Positions 1 to 9,328 are shown, counted from the stretch's first letter. The stretch: 64,000 nt of DNA from Pseudomonas moorei (GCF_008801475.1 NZ_VZPP01000008.1:124001-188000); one strand, 5' to 3'. The notes: generated by a model from the sequence alone, not told the origin. Numbers and translations: made by a program.

Positions 1-1247
1 CGGTGTGGCTGATCCTGGCGCCACGGGATTATCTGTCGACCTTCCTCAAGATCGGCACCATCGTCGCCCTGGCCATCGGCATCCTGGTGACCATGCCCGA
101 GCTGAAAATGCCGGCGCTGACCCAGTTCATCGACGGCACCGGGCCGGTGTGGAAGGGCGGGCTGTTCCCGTTCCTGTTCATCACCATCGCCTGTGGCGCG
201 GTGTCCGGTTTCCACGCGCTGATCGCTTCGGGCACCACGCCGAAGCTGCTCGCCAGTGAAGGTCATGCCCGTTACATCGGTTACGGCGGCATGCTGATGG
301 AATCCTTCGTCGCCATCATGGCCATGGTCGCCGCCTCGGTGATCGATCCAGGCGTGTATTTCGCCATGAACAGCCCGGCCGCCGTGGTCGGTGCCGATGC
401 CGTGAGCGTCGCGCAAACCGTCAGCAGCTGGGGCTTCGCCATCACCCCGGACGCCCTGCAAGCGGTTGCCAGGGACATCGGTGAGACCACCATCCTGGCC
501 CGTGCCGGTGGTGCGCCGACCCTGGCGGTCGGCATCGCGCAGATCCTGCACCACGTCCTGCCGGGTGAAAACACCATGGCGTTCTGGTACCACTTCGCGA
601 TCCTGTTCGAAGCCCTGTTCATCCTGACGGCGGTCGACGCCGGTACCCGTGCCGGGCGGTTCATGCTGCAGGACCTGCTCGGTTCCTTCGTGCCGGCGCT
701 GCGCCGTACCGACTCCTGGACCGCCAACCTGATCGCGACCGCCGGGTGCGTGGCGATGTGGGGTTACCTGCTGTACCAGGGCGTGATCGATCCGCTGGGT
801 GGCATCAATACCCTGTGGCCGCTGTTCGGTATTTCCAACCAGATGCTGGCCGGTATCGCGCTGATGCTTGGCACCGTCGTGCTGATCAAGATGAAACGCC
901 AGCGCTACGTCTGGGTCACGCTGTTGCCTGCGGTGTGGTTGCTGATCTGCACCACCACGGCCGGTTTCATCAAGCTGTTCGACGCCAACCCGGCGATCGG
1001 CTTCCTGTCACTGGCGAAAAAATACAGCGATGCGCTGGCCAAAGGTCAGGTGCTGGCTCCGGCCAAGAACATTGACCAGATGCAGCATGTGATTTTCAAC
1101 GCCTACACCAACGCCACACTGACCGCGCTGTTCCTGTTCGTGGTGTTCAGCATCCTGTTCTTTGCGCTCAAGGTCGGTGTCGCGGCCTGGGGTACAAAAG
1201 AGCGTACGGACAAAGAAGCGCCATTCCAGGCCCTGCCGGAGGCGTAA
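1..1247 (+). CDS. cstA: Carbon starvation protein CstA, C-terminal part (cut by window edge)
   Basis: This is the last 414 or so residues of a multi-pass inner-membrane protein; the frame is open to the left edge and the family is usually near 690 residues, so roughly the first 270 are missing. Hydrophobic segments alternate through the visible part and end in a charged tail. CstA/BtsT proteins import peptides or pyruvate when carbon is scarce. The match to the family rests on overall sequence character and on the gene that follows, a YbdD/YjiX protein, which pairs with CstA/BtsT in Pseudomonas and E. coli. The gap to that gene is only 14 bases, so they form one operon. Confidence 0.9.
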   Translation, partial: VWLILAPRDYLSTFLKIGTIVALAIGILVTMPELKMPALTQFIDGTGPVWKGGLFPFLFITIACGAVSGFHALIASGTTPKLLASEGHARYIGYGGMLMESFVAIMAMVAASVIDPGVYFAMNSPAAVVGADAVSVAQTVSSWGFAITPDALQAVARDIGETTILARAGGAPTLAVGIAQILHHVLPGENTMAFWYHFAILFEALFILTAVDAGTRAGRFMLQDLLGSFVPALRRTDSWTANLIATAGCVAMWGYLLYQGVIDPLGGINTLWPLFGISNQMLAGIALMLGTVVLIKMKRQRYVWVTLLPAVWLLICTTTAGFIKLFDANPAIGFLSLAKKYSDALAKGQVLAPAKNIDQMQHVIFNAYTNATLTALFLFVVFSILFFALKVGVAAWGTKERTDKEAPFQALPEA

Positions 1248-1261
1248 ACGAGGATTGCACC

Positions 1262-1459
1262 ATGTTCAATGACCTGAGTCGCCTTGGTAAATACCTCGGT
1301 CAGGCCGCACGCCTGATGGTCGGCATGCCCGACTACGAAAACTACGTCGAGCACATGCAAAACAAACACCCGGACCAACCGGTGATGGACTACGAGGCGT
1401 TCTTCCGCGAACGCCAGGAAGCCCGTTACGGCAGCAAGGCTGGACCGAAGTGTTGTTGA
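1262..1459 (+). CDS. YbdD/YjiX family small protein
   Basis: A 65-residue soluble protein with the family features: an N-terminal basic helix, the MPDYENYVEHM segment, a conserved HPDQPVMDYEAFFRERQEARYG block and a C-terminal CC pair. It follows cstA in the same operon. YbdD/YjiX partners are needed for, or modulate, transport by CstA/BtsT transporters, although the mechanism is not shown by sequence. The length is typical for the family and the operon ends directly after it at a terminator. Confidence 0.88.
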   Translation: MFNDLSRLGKYLGQAARLMVGMPDYENYVEHMQNKHPDQPVMDYEAFFRERQEARYGSKAGPKCC

Positions 1460-1516
1460 GCGAATGAAAAACCGGCCGGTCAGGCCGGTTGAACGAGAAG
1501 TTCAGCCTGACCAACA

Positions 1517-1550
1517 AGCCCTGCATGTTTGCGCGTGCAGGGCTTTTTTC
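1517..1550 (+). terminator. Rho-independent terminator of cstA-ybdD
   Basis: A 9-bp perfect stem (AGCCCTGCA at 1517-1525 with TGCAGGGCT at 1536-1544) is followed by a run of T. A second hairpin without a T-run lies just before it (AACCGGCC at 1470-1477 with GGCCGGTT at 1483-1490) and may add RNA stability. Confidence 0.85.
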
Positions 1551-1681
1551 GTTTCACTCGGCAGGCTGTGCCGGACGGGTTGCCTTTGAACTGATCCGCC
1601 TTTTTCCACCCCATCTGGTGCTTCCCGGCGCAATCGGCTTGCCGCTACAGTCAAGCGCGCAACGTCAGGGGAGATCAGTTC

Positions 1682-2587
1682 ATGTACAGCTCGCTGGCAA
1701 TACCGGGCAGCGCCCGGCAGTTTCATGATCGGATCTATGCCGGCGAGATCATTCGCGTGACTGAGTTGTCAGCCATGTCAGCGCTGGTGGCATTGACCCG
1801 AGCGTTGCTGGAAGATGCGCTGCATCCCTGGGCGCCGCAGGAGATCCATCGTTATCTGAGCCACCGCGAGCAGACGCTACGTTTTGCCCAATGTCAGAGC
1901 GCTTTCGCCGGCGCGACCGAGATCCGCCAGAGTTGGCAGGCCGTGCTGGAAAGCCTGGGGATGGCCGCCGATGCCCTGGCCTGTGACCGTTTGCACCTGC
2001 GTTTTCAGCCCCACCGAGAACCCCGGCAATCGACGCCGCGCGCCCGAACCACGGCTACCATCGCCTTTCACCGCGATACCTGGGGCTCCAATCTCTATGC
2101 GCAAACCAACTGGTGGGCGCCGATCTATCCGATCACGGCGGGTCGGACTTTTGCCTTGTATCCGCACCTGTGGCAGCGAGCGCTGCGCAATTCCAGCGCC
2201 GATTTCGATATGCGGGCGATCCTTGAGCGCTCCCATCGCGACGGTCGTAATGCAGTGGATGCCGACGAGGCCATCCCGCATCTGCTGGAAGCCATTGACC
2301 CGCAGCAGGGGATTGCCGTTGAACTCGCACCGGGGAGCCTGATTGCTTTTTCCGGGGCGCATGCCCATGCCGGCGTGGGTAACTGCACCGGATTGACGCG
2401 CATTTCGTTTGAAACCCGCTCCCTGCTGATCGACGACGTACGGGCCGGGGTGGGCGCGCCCAACGTTGACGGTCACGCGCCGTGGCGCACGCCAGGGCTG
2501 TTTCGCCGAATGAGCGATCGTAAACGCCTGGACGAAATCCTCGGTTGCGGGTTCATCGAACCCTGTTCACTGGCAGAAATCCGCTAG
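1682..2587 (+). CDS. Putative Fe(II)/2-oxoglutarate oxygenase-like protein
   Basis: A 301-residue soluble protein. An HRD motif inside FHRDTW near residue 128, a later conserved-looking histidine (SGAHAHAGVGN) and an arginine in TRISFETRS resemble the HxD...H...R facial triad and co-substrate arginine of phytanoyl-CoA-type Fe(II)/2OG oxygenases. I do not recognise a named family member, so the substrate is unknown and the assignment is an inference from motif order. It stands alone between the cstA terminator and a diguanylate cyclase gene. The start ATG at 1682 follows GGGGAGATCA, a good ribosome-binding site. Confidence 0.55.
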   Translation: MYSSLAIPGSARQFHDRIYAGEIIRVTELSAMSALVALTRALLEDALHPWAPQEIHRYLSHREQTLRFAQCQSAFAGATEIRQSWQAVLESLGMAADALACDRLHLRFQPHREPRQSTPRARTTATIAFHRDTWGSNLYAQTNWWAPIYPITAGRTFALYPHLWQRALRNSSADFDMRAILERSHRDGRNAVDADEAIPHLLEAIDPQQGIAVELAPGSLIAFSGAHAHAGVGNCTGLTRISFETRSLLIDDVRAGVGAPNVDGHAPWRTPGLFRRMSDRKRLDEILGCGFIEPCSLAEIR

Positions 2588-2669
2588 TTTTGGATAGCCG
2601 TTTGTCGGGCGTATCGGTATGCTCCCCCGCACTGTCCGAATGCCAAAGATAAACAACCACAGTGATGCC

Positions 2670-3758
2670 ATGAGCCAATCAGAATCGCGTGCGAATGTTT
2701 TAGCGCTGTACCCGGAAGACACTCGGGAGGCGGCGGCTTTGCTCAAGCAGGCCGTGCCCCTGATGGTCCGCCACAACATTCCGCCCAATCCTGTGCATTA
2801 CGCACTCTGGTACACCTACAGCAAGGGCCAGGACCCGGAGCTCAATCGCCACCTGGACCGGGTGCTCAGAGACTTCGACTACTTTCCGCCGGAATCCGCC
2901 ACCAAGCTGTTTCGCGAGTACATCATCCGTGACGAACTGGAGGATGTCCGCGCCGAGCAGCAGCAGGTCATCAGCCTGGTCGATGGCATGGAGCGGGACG
3001 TCTCGCGCAGCGTAAAGGGCAATCTGACGTTTCAGAACCGTCTTGGCCAGTGCATGGAGATGCTCGAAGAACCGGTCGACGCGCGCCTGCCGGACATCTT
3101 GAGCGAATTGCAGCAGAGCACCCGGCTGATGCAGAGCCAGCAGGAACACTTCCTCGCCCAGTTGCAGTCGGCGCAAAGCGAAATCAAAAGCCTGCGCGAC
3201 AAACTGGAGCGTGCGCAACGGGCCGCGACAATGGATGGCCTGACCGAACTGCTCAACCGTTCGGCCTTCACACGCTTGCTCGAACAGGCACTGGGCAATG
3301 CTTCCCGGGGCGTGGCCCTGGTCATGCTGGATATCGACCATTTCAAGCAATTCAACGATCTGTACGGCCATCCGCTGGGCGACCGGGTGCTTCAGCACGT
3401 GGGCCAGGTACTGCGCGGTGCGCTTCCAGCCAACGGGTTTGCCGCCCGCTATGGCGGTGAGGAATTCTGCGTGGTGCTCGAACAATGCGCCGATCTCACC
3501 GCGGCCAAGGCCTACGCCGAGCAGCTGAGGCTGAAAGTCCAGGCATTGCGGATCAAGGCGCGCGGCACCGACACCGTGCTCGATACCATTACCGCGTCCT
3601 TCGGGGTCGCCTTCGCTGAGCCCGGTGACACCCTGGAAAGCCTGCTGACCCGCGCCGATGACGGGCTGTACCAGGCCAAGCGCAATGGGCGCAACCAGGT
3701 GCAAGCCATGGAAAAGAACCGGCATTCGAGCAGTGAACCCCTGAATGCCGGGTCATGA
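2670..3758 (+). CDS. GGDEF diguanylate cyclase
   Basis: About 362 residues. The N-terminal half is helical and ends in a likely coiled coil (LQSAQSEIKSLRDKLERAQR), followed by a GGDEF domain beginning MDGLTELLNR. The active-site motif is GGEEF at residues 262-266, intact, so the enzyme should make cyclic-di-GMP from two GTP. No transmembrane segment is seen, so it is probably cytoplasmic with an N-terminal signal-input domain I cannot name. No RxxD inhibitory site is seen before the GGEEF. The start at 2670 (MSQSESR) is preferred to an in-frame ATG at 2619, but neither has a strong ribosome-binding site. It converges on the next gene with an 7-bp gap. Confidence 0.9.
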   Translation: MSQSESRANVLALYPEDTREAAALLKQAVPLMVRHNIPPNPVHYALWYTYSKGQDPELNRHLDRVLRDFDYFPPESATKLFREYIIRDELEDVRAEQQQVISLVDGMERDVSRSVKGNLTFQNRLGQCMEMLEEPVDARLPDILSELQQSTRLMQSQQEHFLAQLQSAQSEIKSLRDKLERAQRAATMDGLTELLNRSAFTRLLEQALGNASRGVALVMLDIDHFKQFNDLYGHPLGDRVLQHVGQVLRGALPANGFAARYGGEEFCVVLEQCADLTAAKAYAEQLRLKVQALRIKARGTDTVLDTITASFGVAFAEPGDTLESLLTRADDGLYQAKRNGRNQVQAMEKNRHSSSEPLNAGS

Positions 3759-3765
3759 TTGACGC

Positions 3766-5331
3766 TTACTGGCCGTCCACGCTACGCGGAACGCCCAGGG
3801 GATTGCTCTCGCGCAGGGCCTCGGGCAACAGCGCATCGGGAAAGCCCTGATACGACACCGGGCGCAAGAAGCGCTCGATTGACGTCATGCCCACCGAGGT
3901 GAAGCGGCTGTCCGAGGACGCCGGGAACGGTCCGCCATGGATGGTGGCGAAGGACACCTCCTGCGGATGGGCAAAGGCATTGACCACAATCCGCCCGGTG
4001 CGCCGCTCCAGTACCGGCAACAAACGTTGCGCCAGTCCCAGATCTCCCGCTTCAAGGTGCATGGCCGCGCTGAGCTGACCGCGAAGCGTCCGTGCGACCG
4101 CCAGCATTTCTGCCTCATCCCTGACCTTGACCAGCAGCGCCGCCGGCCCGAACACTTCGTGGGCCAGTGCGGTCTCGCTGAGGAAACGCTGGCCGTCGAC
4201 TTCCAGCAACGCGGATTGACCGTCCAGGTCGCCATGGGCGGCCAGGCCTGCGGCCACCTGCGTGGCGCCGACATTTTGCAGGTGATCCAGACCGCTGACG
4301 TAGGCGGCGTGAATCCCCGGCGTCAGCATCGGACGTGCTGCCGCCTCGGTGACGCGCTTGATCATGGCGGCGCGCAAGGCGGTAAAGCCTGGCCCTTCGA
4401 TGGCGATCAGGATGGCCGGTTTGAGGCAGGCCTGGCCGACATTGACCAACATGCGTTCGGCAAAACCGTCACCGATTGAAGCACCCCGTTCGGCCAGCGC
4501 CAGGGGCAGGATGAAGGTGGGGTTGACGCTGGTCATCTCGGTAAACACCGGAATCGGTTCCGGGCGCAGTTGCGCACGCCGATAGAGCGCCATGCCACCC
4601 TGTTCAGAACCGGTGAAGGTCACGGCCTTGATCAACGGATGGTCGACCAGGGCTTCGCCAATTGCGTTGCCGCTGCCGCGCACCATCGAGAACACCCCTT
4701 CAGGCAAACCACTGTCCTGCACCGCCTGGCGAATGGCCCGGGCCTGAATTTCCGAGGCGCCTGGATGGGCGTTATGGGCCTTGAGCACCACCGTTGCGCC
4801 CGCCGCCAGGGCCGAGGCGGTGTCGCCGCCGGCCACTGAATAACTGATGGGGAAGTTGCTCGCGCCGAAGATCGCCACCGGGCCGATGGCGATTTTCTGC
4901 AAGCGATGATCCATGCGGGGGCGTGGCTGACGCTCAGGCTGTGCCGGATCGATGGCCAGTTGCAGGAAACGTCCTTTGCGCACGACATCGGCGAACTGGC
5001 GGAACTGGGTGGCGGCCTTTGCGGCTTCACCCTGCAGTTGCGCCTCGGGCAGGCCGGTTTCCAGCGATGCCCGTGCCGCCAGCGCTGTGCTGGCCGCGTC
5101 GAGATTGTCGGCGATGCGTTCCAGGAAGGCCGAACGCTCGGCGAGCGAAGTATGGCTGTAGGCGTCAAACGCCTCGTCGGCCAGGATTGCGGCCTGGTCC
5201 ACTTGCGCGACGCCGCCCAGGGCGAAATCCGGCTCGATGAACTGGTTGGTCGCGGGGTTGAGCGCCTTCAGGGTCCCTTCGGTGGCAGGGATTTCATGGG
5301 CGCCGATCAGCAGGTTTCCGGTCAGTTTCAT
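3766..5331 (-). CDS. NADP-dependent aldehyde dehydrogenase, alpha-ketoglutarate semialdehyde (2,5-dioxovalerate) type
   Basis: A 521-residue ALDH-superfamily enzyme with the Rossmann block (FGASNFPISYSVAGGD), FTGS, catalytic Glu in FTEMTSVNP and nucleophilic Cys in NVGQACLKP. The FGASNFP and GQACLKP forms are typical of ketoglutarate-semialdehyde dehydrogenases, which finish non-phosphorylative pentose/sugar-acid and hydroxyproline catabolism. It lies 10 bp after an isochorismatase-like gene and probably shares its transcript, opposite an HxlR regulator. The start at 5331 has a GTGAGG ribosome-binding site; an upstream in-frame ATG (5382) would overlap the preceding gene. Exact aldehyde is uncertain. 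Confidence 0.82.
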   Translation of the reverse strand: MKLTGNLLIGAHEIPATEGTLKALNPATNQFIEPDFALGGVAQVDQAAILADEAFDAYSHTSLAERSAFLERIADNLDAASTALAARASLETGLPEAQLQGEAAKAATQFRQFADVVRKGRFLQLAIDPAQPERQPRPRMDHRLQKIAIGPVAIFGASNFPISYSVAGGDTASALAAGATVVLKAHNAHPGASEIQARAIRQAVQDSGLPEGVFSMVRGSGNAIGEALVDHPLIKAVTFTGSEQGGMALYRRAQLRPEPIPVFTEMTSVNPTFILPLALAERGASIGDGFAERMLVNVGQACLKPAILIAIEGPGFTALRAAMIKRVTEAAARPMLTPGIHAAYVSGLDHLQNVGATQVAAGLAAHGDLDGQSALLEVDGQRFLSETALAHEVFGPAALLVKVRDEAEMLAVARTLRGQLSAAMHLEAGDLGLAQRLLPVLERRTGRIVVNAFAHPQEVSFATIHGGPFPASSDSRFTSVGMTSIERFLRPVSYQGFPDALLPEALRESNPLGVPRSVDGQ

Positions 5332-5341
5332 GGTGTGCGCC

Positions 5342-5965
5342 TCACTGCGCCAGAGTGGCGATGAGTTCATCTGTCGTGACAATCGCGTGGGCGAAAGTCG
5401 GGCCGTTCAGTTCGTGGGCGGCGTGCATCATTTCCGGCTTGAATGCCGCGGTGGCATCTCGCACCAGGGTGACGTGGTAGCCGAGTTCCTGGGCGTACCG
5501 GGCGGTGGCCTCGATGCAGGTATTGGCCAGCAAACCGACGATGATCACGTGGGTGATGCCCCGTTGCTTGAGGCGAAAATCCAGGTCGGTGTTGGCAAAA
5601 CCGCTCGAGCCCCAGTGCTCGGAAACCACGACGTCACCGGCTTTCGGCGCGAAATCCGGGTGCCATTCCCCGCCCCATTCGCCCCGTGCGAAGTGGTGCA
5701 TGTGCTGGATCTTGCATTGGGAGGGGCTTGGGTGATCCCAGTTTTCGTAGTCGCCTTTTTCCCAGCGACGGTGCGGTACGATAACCACCGGAATGTCGAG
5801 GTCACGGACCGTGCGATCGAGGGCGCGCAGGTTATCGAGCAGGCCGACTTGCTCGGCGATCGGCTTGATCAGCGGGAAGACTTTGCCGCCCTCGGACAGA
5901 AAGTCGTTGTAAGGATCGACCAGCAGGTAAGCGGTGCGATCAAGGGGGTAGGCAGTGTTCGACAT
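5342..5965 (-). CDS. Isochorismatase-family cysteine hydrolase
   Basis: A 207-residue alpha/beta hydrolase of the isochorismatase/nicotinamidase superfamily. The catalytic triad is visible: Asp in LLVDPYNDF, Lys in the central part and Cys in IVGLLANTCIEATARYA. Members cleave amides such as N-carbamoyl compounds, nicotinamide or ureidoacrylate, or the vinyl ether of isochorismate; the substrate here is unknown. It is the first gene of a two-gene leftward unit with the aldehyde dehydrogenase and is divergent from an HxlR regulator. The start at 5965 follows GAGGAAAA. Confidence 0.85.
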   Translation of the reverse strand: MSNTAYPLDRTAYLLVDPYNDFLSEGGKVFPLIKPIAEQVGLLDNLRALDRTVRDLDIPVVIVPHRRWEKGDYENWDHPSPSQCKIQHMHHFARGEWGGEWHPDFAPKAGDVVVSEHWGSSGFANTDLDFRLKQRGITHVIIVGLLANTCIEATARYAQELGYHVTLVRDATAAFKPEMMHAAHELNGPTFAHAIVTTDELIATLAQ

Positions 5966-6026
5966 GACGGATTTTCCTCGCATGCAGGTGGATCTGTGCC
6001 TTGGGCTTGCTGTGGCACGGTGTAGA

Positions 6027-6039
6027 TATGATAATCATA
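6027..6039. promoter_or_regulatory. Palindromic operator candidate for the HxlR regulator
   Basis: A perfect 13-bp palindrome, TATGAT-A-ATCATA, sits in the 99-bp divergent region, 26 bases before the HxlR start. Its size and position fit binding by a dimeric winged-helix regulator that controls both directions. Confidence 0.5.
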
Positions 6040-6064
6040 GTAAGTATGAAAGAGGCAAGACCGT

Positions 6065-6598
6065 ATGGCGGTTAAACAGAATAGTCCTGAAACCTTGTGC
6101 CCGATTTCACGGGCCGAGTCAGTCGTCGGAGATCGCTGGACCGTGCTGGTATTGCGCGAATTGTTCATGCGCAGCCATCGGTTCGACGAGATCCAGGCGC
6201 AGACCGGAGGCACCCCGCAGATGGTCGCGGCACGCCTGAAAAGCCTGGAGACCGACGGGCTGATCGAGCGTCGGGCCTACAGTGAGCGACCGCTGCGCCA
6301 CGAGTACCACCTCACGGAAAAAGGCCAGGCCTTTTACCCGGTGATTCTCGCCCTGCGTGCCTGGGGCGAAACCTGGTGCAAGTCAGAAGGGGAGACGTTA
6401 GCCGTGCGTTATACCCACCAGACCTGCGGTCATCCGGCCGGGCTGGGGCCGCTGTGTGAGCATTGCGGCGAGCTGTTGCGCCGCGAAGAACTGATCAGCG
6501 AGCCGAGTGCCGCCTATGCCCTGGAGCGACAGGCGCGGCGTGATGCGTTCAAGGGCCATCGCGCAACGCCCGAAGCCGTGGGCGACAAAGCCGGATAA
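6065..6598 (+). CDS. HxlR-family winged-helix transcriptional regulator
   Basis: A 177-residue DNA-binding protein. The HxlR domain fills the N-terminal 100 residues (CPISRAESVVGDRWTVLVLRELF, then RFDEIQ..TGGTPQMVAARLKSLETDGLIERR). The C-terminal part holds a C-x(n)-CxxC-like cysteine set (QTCGHPAG, LCEHCGE) that could bind a metal. It is transcribed away from the isochorismatase/aldehyde dehydrogenase pair and most likely regulates it, probably in response to the substrate or an aldehyde. The start follows AGAGGCAAGACCGT. Confidence 0.87.
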   Translation: MAVKQNSPETLCPISRAESVVGDRWTVLVLRELFMRSHRFDEIQAQTGGTPQMVAARLKSLETDGLIERRAYSERPLRHEYHLTEKGQAFYPVILALRAWGETWCKSEGETLAVRYTHQTCGHPAGLGPLCEHCGELLRREELISEPSAAYALERQARRDAFKGHRATPEAVGDKAG

Positions 6599-6722
6599 AC
6601 ACCGGCGCTGCTGATGACTATCGCTTCTGGCAATAGTGAACATCATTGATCTCAAGTTCTGTTGTTGGCAGTAAACAAGGAAAATCCCGCGCATCCAACA
6701 TGCTTTCCAAGGAACTTGCGCG

Positions 6723-7067
6723 ATGAAAATGTTGACCCGGCAGGCGCTTGTCGCATCCTTGCTGTTGTCGGGCTGTGCTTCAGCCCCGAACGACCCGACG
6801 TTGACCTTGCAGACCCGCAAAGCACCCGCCGACTACGCCCATTGCGTGCTGCCGAAACTGCAGGATGGCTCGCTGAAAACCACCGTGACCGAGACCCAGC
6901 GCAGCTACCGGATTGTCGTGTCCAGCAAGGTCGCGGCGGACGATGTGCTCGAGGCCTACAAGGACAAGGCTTCCAATGGTGGCAAAGTGTTTTTGTACGA
7001 GCGTGCGTTGTTGGCGTCGACCTTCGGGCCTTCGCGGCTCGAGCGCGCCGCGCAGGAATGCCTTTGA
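6723..7067 (+). CDS. Small lipoprotein of unknown function
   Basis: A 114-residue protein with a lipoprotein signal peptide: basic start, hydrophobic core and lipobox LLSGC (Cys at 18). The mature part has no domain I recognise; it contains two further cysteines that could pair. No Asp follows the lipidated Cys, so sorting to the outer membrane is expected. It is a single gene. A weak hairpin (CGGCC...GGCCG, 7136-7155, then T-run) lies after it and may end transcription. Confidence 0.65.
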   Translation: MKMLTRQALVASLLLSGCASAPNDPTLTLQTRKAPADYAHCVLPKLQDGSLKTTVTETQRSYRIVVSSKVAADDVLEAYKDKASNGGKVFLYERALLASTFGPSRLERAAQECL

Positions 7068-7319
7068 GTGACATCCCGGTTGTTCGGTTTCCATGACCTC
7101 GGCGCGCTCTGCCCGGCGCGTCTGAGCGCAATGATCGGCCAGACTTTTCAGGCCGGTTTTTCTTGCTGAGCAGTTGTTCATTTAGGTTGCATCAGCCCCT
7201 CGCGCCTCGATATAGTGGCCAAATAATATCAATTATAAATCACTTGCCAGCAGGGCTGCTGCACTCTCATTTTTGCGCGGGCTGTGCTGGCTGACGTATC
7301 GCTCCTTCGAGAATGCTCA

Positions 7320-9302
7320 ATGCCTAATCGCTCACTGCACTTCAAGCTGTTCTGGACGGCGCTGACCGGAACCGTCGTCGTCATGGCGCTGCTCCTGGGT
7401 TCCATTGCCTATATCGCCTATGGGTCATCCATCAAGGAAACCTTTGCCCTGGTCGACACCATCGTCAAGGCCAATGCCAAGGAAGTGGAAGTCGAACTCG
7501 GCGCCGGTTTTACCGTGGCCGAATCCCTGGCCAGTGTCGCCACCGCGATGCAGCAACAGCAGGTCGACCGCAAGACGGCCGATGCCATGACCCGCCAATT
7601 GTTCGAGGCCAATCCGAACTTGCTGGGGCTTGGGCAGTACTGGGAAGCGAACGCATTCGACGGCAAGGACAGCGACTACGCCAACCAGCCGAATCACGAT
7701 GCCAGTGGTCGCTACCTGACGTACTGGAACCGTGCCGGTGGCGCGCTCAAGTCCGAGGTGTTGACCGGTTACACCCCGGAAAACGCCGACAACCAGTATT
7801 ACTACCGACCGCTGCATACCCGCCAGCCGTGGGCTTCCGAACCGTTCGCCTACAGCACTGGCAGTGGCCAGTCGGTGATGATGGTGTCGATCATGGTGCC
7901 GCTGTTGCAGGGCGGCAAAGCCCTGGGGGTGGCGGGGGTCGATATCCCGCTGGAAAGAATCAACCACCAGCTCTCGACCATCGATGCATTCAAAGGCTAC
8001 GGCGCGCTGGTTTCCAGCGACGGCCTGTACGCCAGCCACCCCGATGCCAGGCGCTTGAGCAAACCGGCGGATGAATTGCCGGCCGCAGCCAGGGACGCCA
8101 TCAAGGCGGGCCAACCCTACAGCTTCCAGCGCGATGGCTGGGGCTATGTGCTGCAACCGGTGCACATCGGCAAGGCGCCGAACAATTGGGCGCTGATGGT
8201 GGCGTACCCGCTCGCCGAAGCCATGGCCGGGATCAATCATTTCCTCTACACCGCCGTGGTCATCGGTCTGGTGGCGCTGCTGGTCCTGGCTATCGTGCTG
8301 TGGCATTTGCTGGCGTGGCAGATTCGTCCGTTGTCGGGTTTGACCGTCGGAATCCAGGCCTGGGAAGGCGAGCTGGGTCTGCGTTTCGAACAGCGCAGCG
8401 GCGACGAAACCGGCAAACTGGCCGGCGCATTCAACCAGTTCATCCAGCGCCTGGGGGATCTGGTGGGGTCGATTCGCCATAGCAGCACCACGCTGATGCA
8501 GATCTCCAATCACCTGGGCGATACCACCCAGGCCGTCGCCGAGCGGGCGACTTCCCAGCACACGGCGACCGAGGAAATGGCCAGCGGTGTCACGGCGCTG
8601 GCGCATTCGGTGACCGAGATGTCCCAGCAAGCCGAGGACGTGGAGCAACTGGCGCGCAACACCGAGGTATTGACCAAGCATATTTCCGGGGACATGAGCC
8701 AGACCCTGGCCGGCATCACCCACATCGACCAGACCATGGACGTGGTGGCCGGCGCGGTGGGTGATCTGGAAAAACGCTCGCAACAGATCGCCGGGATCAT
8801 CGCGGTGATCCGCAGCATTGCCGATCAGACCAACCTGTTGGCACTGAACGCGGCGATCGAAGCGGCGCGGGCAGGGGAGCAGGGACGTGGCTTTGCCGTG
8901 GTGGCCGACGAAGTGCGGCAACTGGCGGAACGGACCAGCCGTTCGACCGGTGAAATCGGCGAGATGATCGGTGCCATCGGTTCGGACGTGCGCAACACCG
9001 TGGCCAACGTCCAGCAGGTCGGCGAGGCCGTGCGTCAAGGCGTCACGCAATTGACGACCTCGGCCCAGGGGGTCGATCAGATCCGCCAGCACGCCCAGGA
9101 CATTCTGACGCGCATCAGCGAAGTGGCGCGTCAGACTCAAAGCCAGGCCGCCACCGGCGAGCAGCTGTCCGTTGCCATCCAGGGCGTCAGCCGCATCTCC
9201 GAGCAGAACGATCATGCGATTCGCAGCTTGCTTGAACAGTCAGTGCAATTGCGCGATCAGGCCGGCTCCCTGAGTCAGCAACTGACGCAATTCAGGGATT
9301 GA
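7320..9302 (+). CDS. Methyl-accepting chemotaxis protein with dCache sensor domain
   Basis: A 660-residue transmembrane chemoreceptor. Order: N-terminal membrane helix (about residues 10-32), large periplasmic domain of dCache type, second membrane helix (about 310-335), HAMP, then a long cytoplasmic signalling domain with the conserved tip ADQTNLLALNAAIEAARAGEQGRGFAVVADEVRQ. The ligand cannot be told from sequence; dCache receptors often bind amino acids or organic acids. There is no C-terminal pentapeptide tether. The start at 7320 (MPNRSL) is chosen because the hydrophobic helix begins at once; an in-frame TTG/ATG upstream at 7284 adds 12 unlike residues. It stands alone. Confidence 0.93.
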   Translation: MPNRSLHFKLFWTALTGTVVVMALLLGSIAYIAYGSSIKETFALVDTIVKANAKEVEVELGAGFTVAESLASVATAMQQQQVDRKTADAMTRQLFEANPNLLGLGQYWEANAFDGKDSDYANQPNHDASGRYLTYWNRAGGALKSEVLTGYTPENADNQYYYRPLHTRQPWASEPFAYSTGSGQSVMMVSIMVPLLQGGKALGVAGVDIPLERINHQLSTIDAFKGYGALVSSDGLYASHPDARRLSKPADELPAAARDAIKAGQPYSFQRDGWGYVLQPVHIGKAPNNWALMVAYPLAEAMAGINHFLYTAVVIGLVALLVLAIVLWHLLAWQIRPLSGLTVGIQAWEGELGLRFEQRSGDETGKLAGAFNQFIQRLGDLVGSIRHSSTTLMQISNHLGDTTQAVAERATSQHTATEEMASGVTALAHSVTEMSQQAEDVEQLARNTEVLTKHISGDMSQTLAGITHIDQTMDVVAGAVGDLEKRSQQIAGIIAVIRSIADQTNLLALNAAIEAARAGEQGRGFAVVADEVRQLAERTSRSTGEIGEMIGAIGSDVRNTVANVQQVGEAVRQGVTQLTTSAQGVDQIRQHAQDILTRISEVARQTQSQAATGEQLSVAIQGVSRISEQNDHAIRSLLEQSVQLRDQAGSLSQQLTQFRD

Positions 9303-9328
9303 AATACGGGGTTCGCTCCCAGCGGACC

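Noticed and set aside
7136..7155. Confident terminator after the small lipoprotein gene
   Set aside because: The stem is only 5 bp with a 10-base loop; mentioned in the gene entry but not called.
7425..9215. Long minus-strand open frame (about 600 codons) opposite the chemoreceptor
   Set aside because: It is the antisense shadow of a high-GC gene: composition is His/Arg/Gln-rich, with no domain or ribosome-binding site.
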